NCBI GenBank assembly: GCA_023452965.1
Contig: JAEXUU010000596.1
Span: 1 to 6,278 of the forward strand
Direction: 5' to 3'
DNA from: Pseudomonadota bacterium
GTDB taxonomy: Bacteria > Pseudomonadota > Alphaproteobacteria > Rhizobiales > Beijerinckiaceae
DNA: 6,278 nt
Positions 5,426 to 6,278 of the stretch are shown piece after piece. Within the stretch, counting starts at the first letter, position 1. Every line of letters starts with the position of its first letter. The translations under genes were made by a program, and so were the position numbers. The notes beneath the pieces were generated by a model. It worked only from the letters and a program-made list of their open reading frames with translations. It had not been told where the DNA came from and did no database searches.

Positions 5426-6278
5426 ATGAACTGGATTTCCGAAGTCGTTCGCCCGCGTATCAAGACGCTGTTCAAGCGCGAGAGCCCGGAGAATCTCTGG
5501 ATCAAGTGCCCCGATTCCGGGCAGATGGTCTTCCACAAGGATGTCGAGGCCAATGGCTTCGTCATTCCCGGCTCGGACCATCATCTCCGCGTCAAGGCAC
5601 CGGACCGCCTGCGCCTGACCTTCGACGAGGGCAAATGGCTCGACGTGGCGCTGCCTGAGGCTGCCGTCGACCCGCTGAAGTTCCGGGACGAGAAGCGCTA
5701 TGTCGACCGGCTGAAGGATGCCCGCGCCAAGACCGGCGCTGCGGACGCCTTCAAGGTCGGCTATGGCCGGGTCCAGGGCCTGCCGATGACCGTCGCGGTA
5801 CAGGACTTCCACTTCATGGGCGGCTCGCTCGGCATGGCGGCGGGCGAGGCTTTCATCAAGGGCGCCGAGACCGCGCTCGAGAAGAAGACCCCCTATGTCG
5901 TCTTCGCCGCCTCGGGCGGCGCGCGCATGCAGGAGGGCATCCTCTCGCTGATGCAGCTGCCGCGCACCACGGTCGCGATCCGGCGTCTGCAGAAGGCCGG
6001 CCTGCCCTATTTCGTCGTCCTGACCAATCCGACCACCGGCGGCGTCACCGCCTCCTATGCGATGCTCGGTGACATCCACATCGCCGAGCCCGGCGCGCTG
6101 ATCGGCTTCGCCGGCCCGCGCGTCATCGAGCAGACCATCCGCGAGAAGCTGCCGGAGGGTTTCCAGCGCTCGGAATATCTTAGGGATCACGGCATGGTCG
6201 ACATGGTCGTCCACCGCCACGACATCCCGGCGACGCTGGCAAGGCTCGCCCGCTTCCTGACCAAGCAGCCGGCCCCGG
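5426..6278 (+). CDS. accD: Acetyl-CoA carboxylase carboxyltransferase beta subunit AccD (3' end beyond the window)
   Basis: The frame is open from ATG 5426 to the window edge, 284 codons, and should end shortly beyond, since family members are about 285-310 residues. AccD and AccA form the carboxyltransferase that moves the carboxyl group from biotin carboxyl carrier protein to acetyl-CoA, giving malonyl-CoA for fatty acid synthesis. Landmarks: [60 protein letters not shown] (131-143), [18 protein letters not shown] (158-175), [18 protein letters not shown] (192-209), and [22 protein letters not shown] in the second half. The N-terminal zinc ribbon is degenerate: of the four E. coli-type cysteines only C28 remains, with S31, I47 and S50 in the other places. 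As I recall, this is usual in Rhizobiales. It lies 37 bases after trpA, the typical order in this group. Confidence 0.97.
   Translation, partial: MNWISEVVRPRIKTLFKRESPENLWIKCPDSGQMVFHKDVEANGFVIPGSDHHLRVKAPDRLRLTFDEGKWLDVALPEAAVDPLKFRDEKRYVDRLKDARAKTGAADAFKVGYGRVQGLPMTVAVQDFHFMGGSLGMAAGEAFIKGAETALEKKTPYVVFAASGGARMQEGILSLMQLPRTTVAIRRLQKAGLPYFVVLTNPTTGGVTASYAMLGDIHIAEPGALIGFAGPRVIEQTIREKLPEGFQRSEYLRDHGMVDMVVHRHDIPATLARLARFLTKQPAP

Noticed and set aside
4255..5565. A 436-codon open frame on the minus strand opposite trpA and accD
   Set aside because: It spans two certain genes and their spacer, and its product is low-complexity and rich in R, G, A and D, typical of a GC-rich shadow frame.

Overview
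The window is GC-rich chromosomal DNA from an alphaproteobacterium, most likely of the order Hyphomicrobiales (Rhizobiales) and possibly Bosea-like. The evidence is the strong G/C bias at third codon positions, the trpF-trpB-trpA-accD gene order, an AccD with a degenerate zinc finger of the alphaproteobacterial kind, and an intergenic palindromic repeat of a type I recall from many Rhizobiales genomes. The genus is an inference.

Layout: on the minus strand, running off the left edge, is the N-terminal part of a TAXI-family (TRAP-associated) periplasmic solute-binding protein (1-844). A 179-bp divergent intergenic region separates it from trpF (1024-1740). trpB (1737-2954) overlaps trpF by an ATGA junction. 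A 193-bp gap follows that holds two tandem palindromes and a long, nearly perfect hairpin. Next come a SIMPL/DUF541 exported protein (3148-3885), a gap with further inverted repeats, and a DUF488 protein (4035-4421). After a hairpin-bearing spacer come trpA (4540-5388) and accD (5426 to the right edge, open).

Function: TrpF, TrpB and TrpA carry out the last steps of tryptophan synthesis, from phosphoribosylanthranilate isomerisation to the alpha and beta reactions of tryptophan synthase. AccD is the carboxyltransferase beta subunit of acetyl-CoA carboxylase and follows trpA closely, as is usual in this lineage. The unusual point is that trpB and trpA, whose products form one complex and whose genes normally touch, lie about 1.6 kb apart with two unrelated small genes and several hairpins between them. 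trpF and trpA both lack a Shine-Dalgarno sequence and share an ATGCTA word 16-17 bases before the start codon, which suggests separate promoters giving nearly leaderless transcripts.

I see no CRISPR array, transposase, phage gene, tRNA or rRNA. This is mainly a housekeeping region with a modest accessory insertion, and I found no convincing new multi-gene system.
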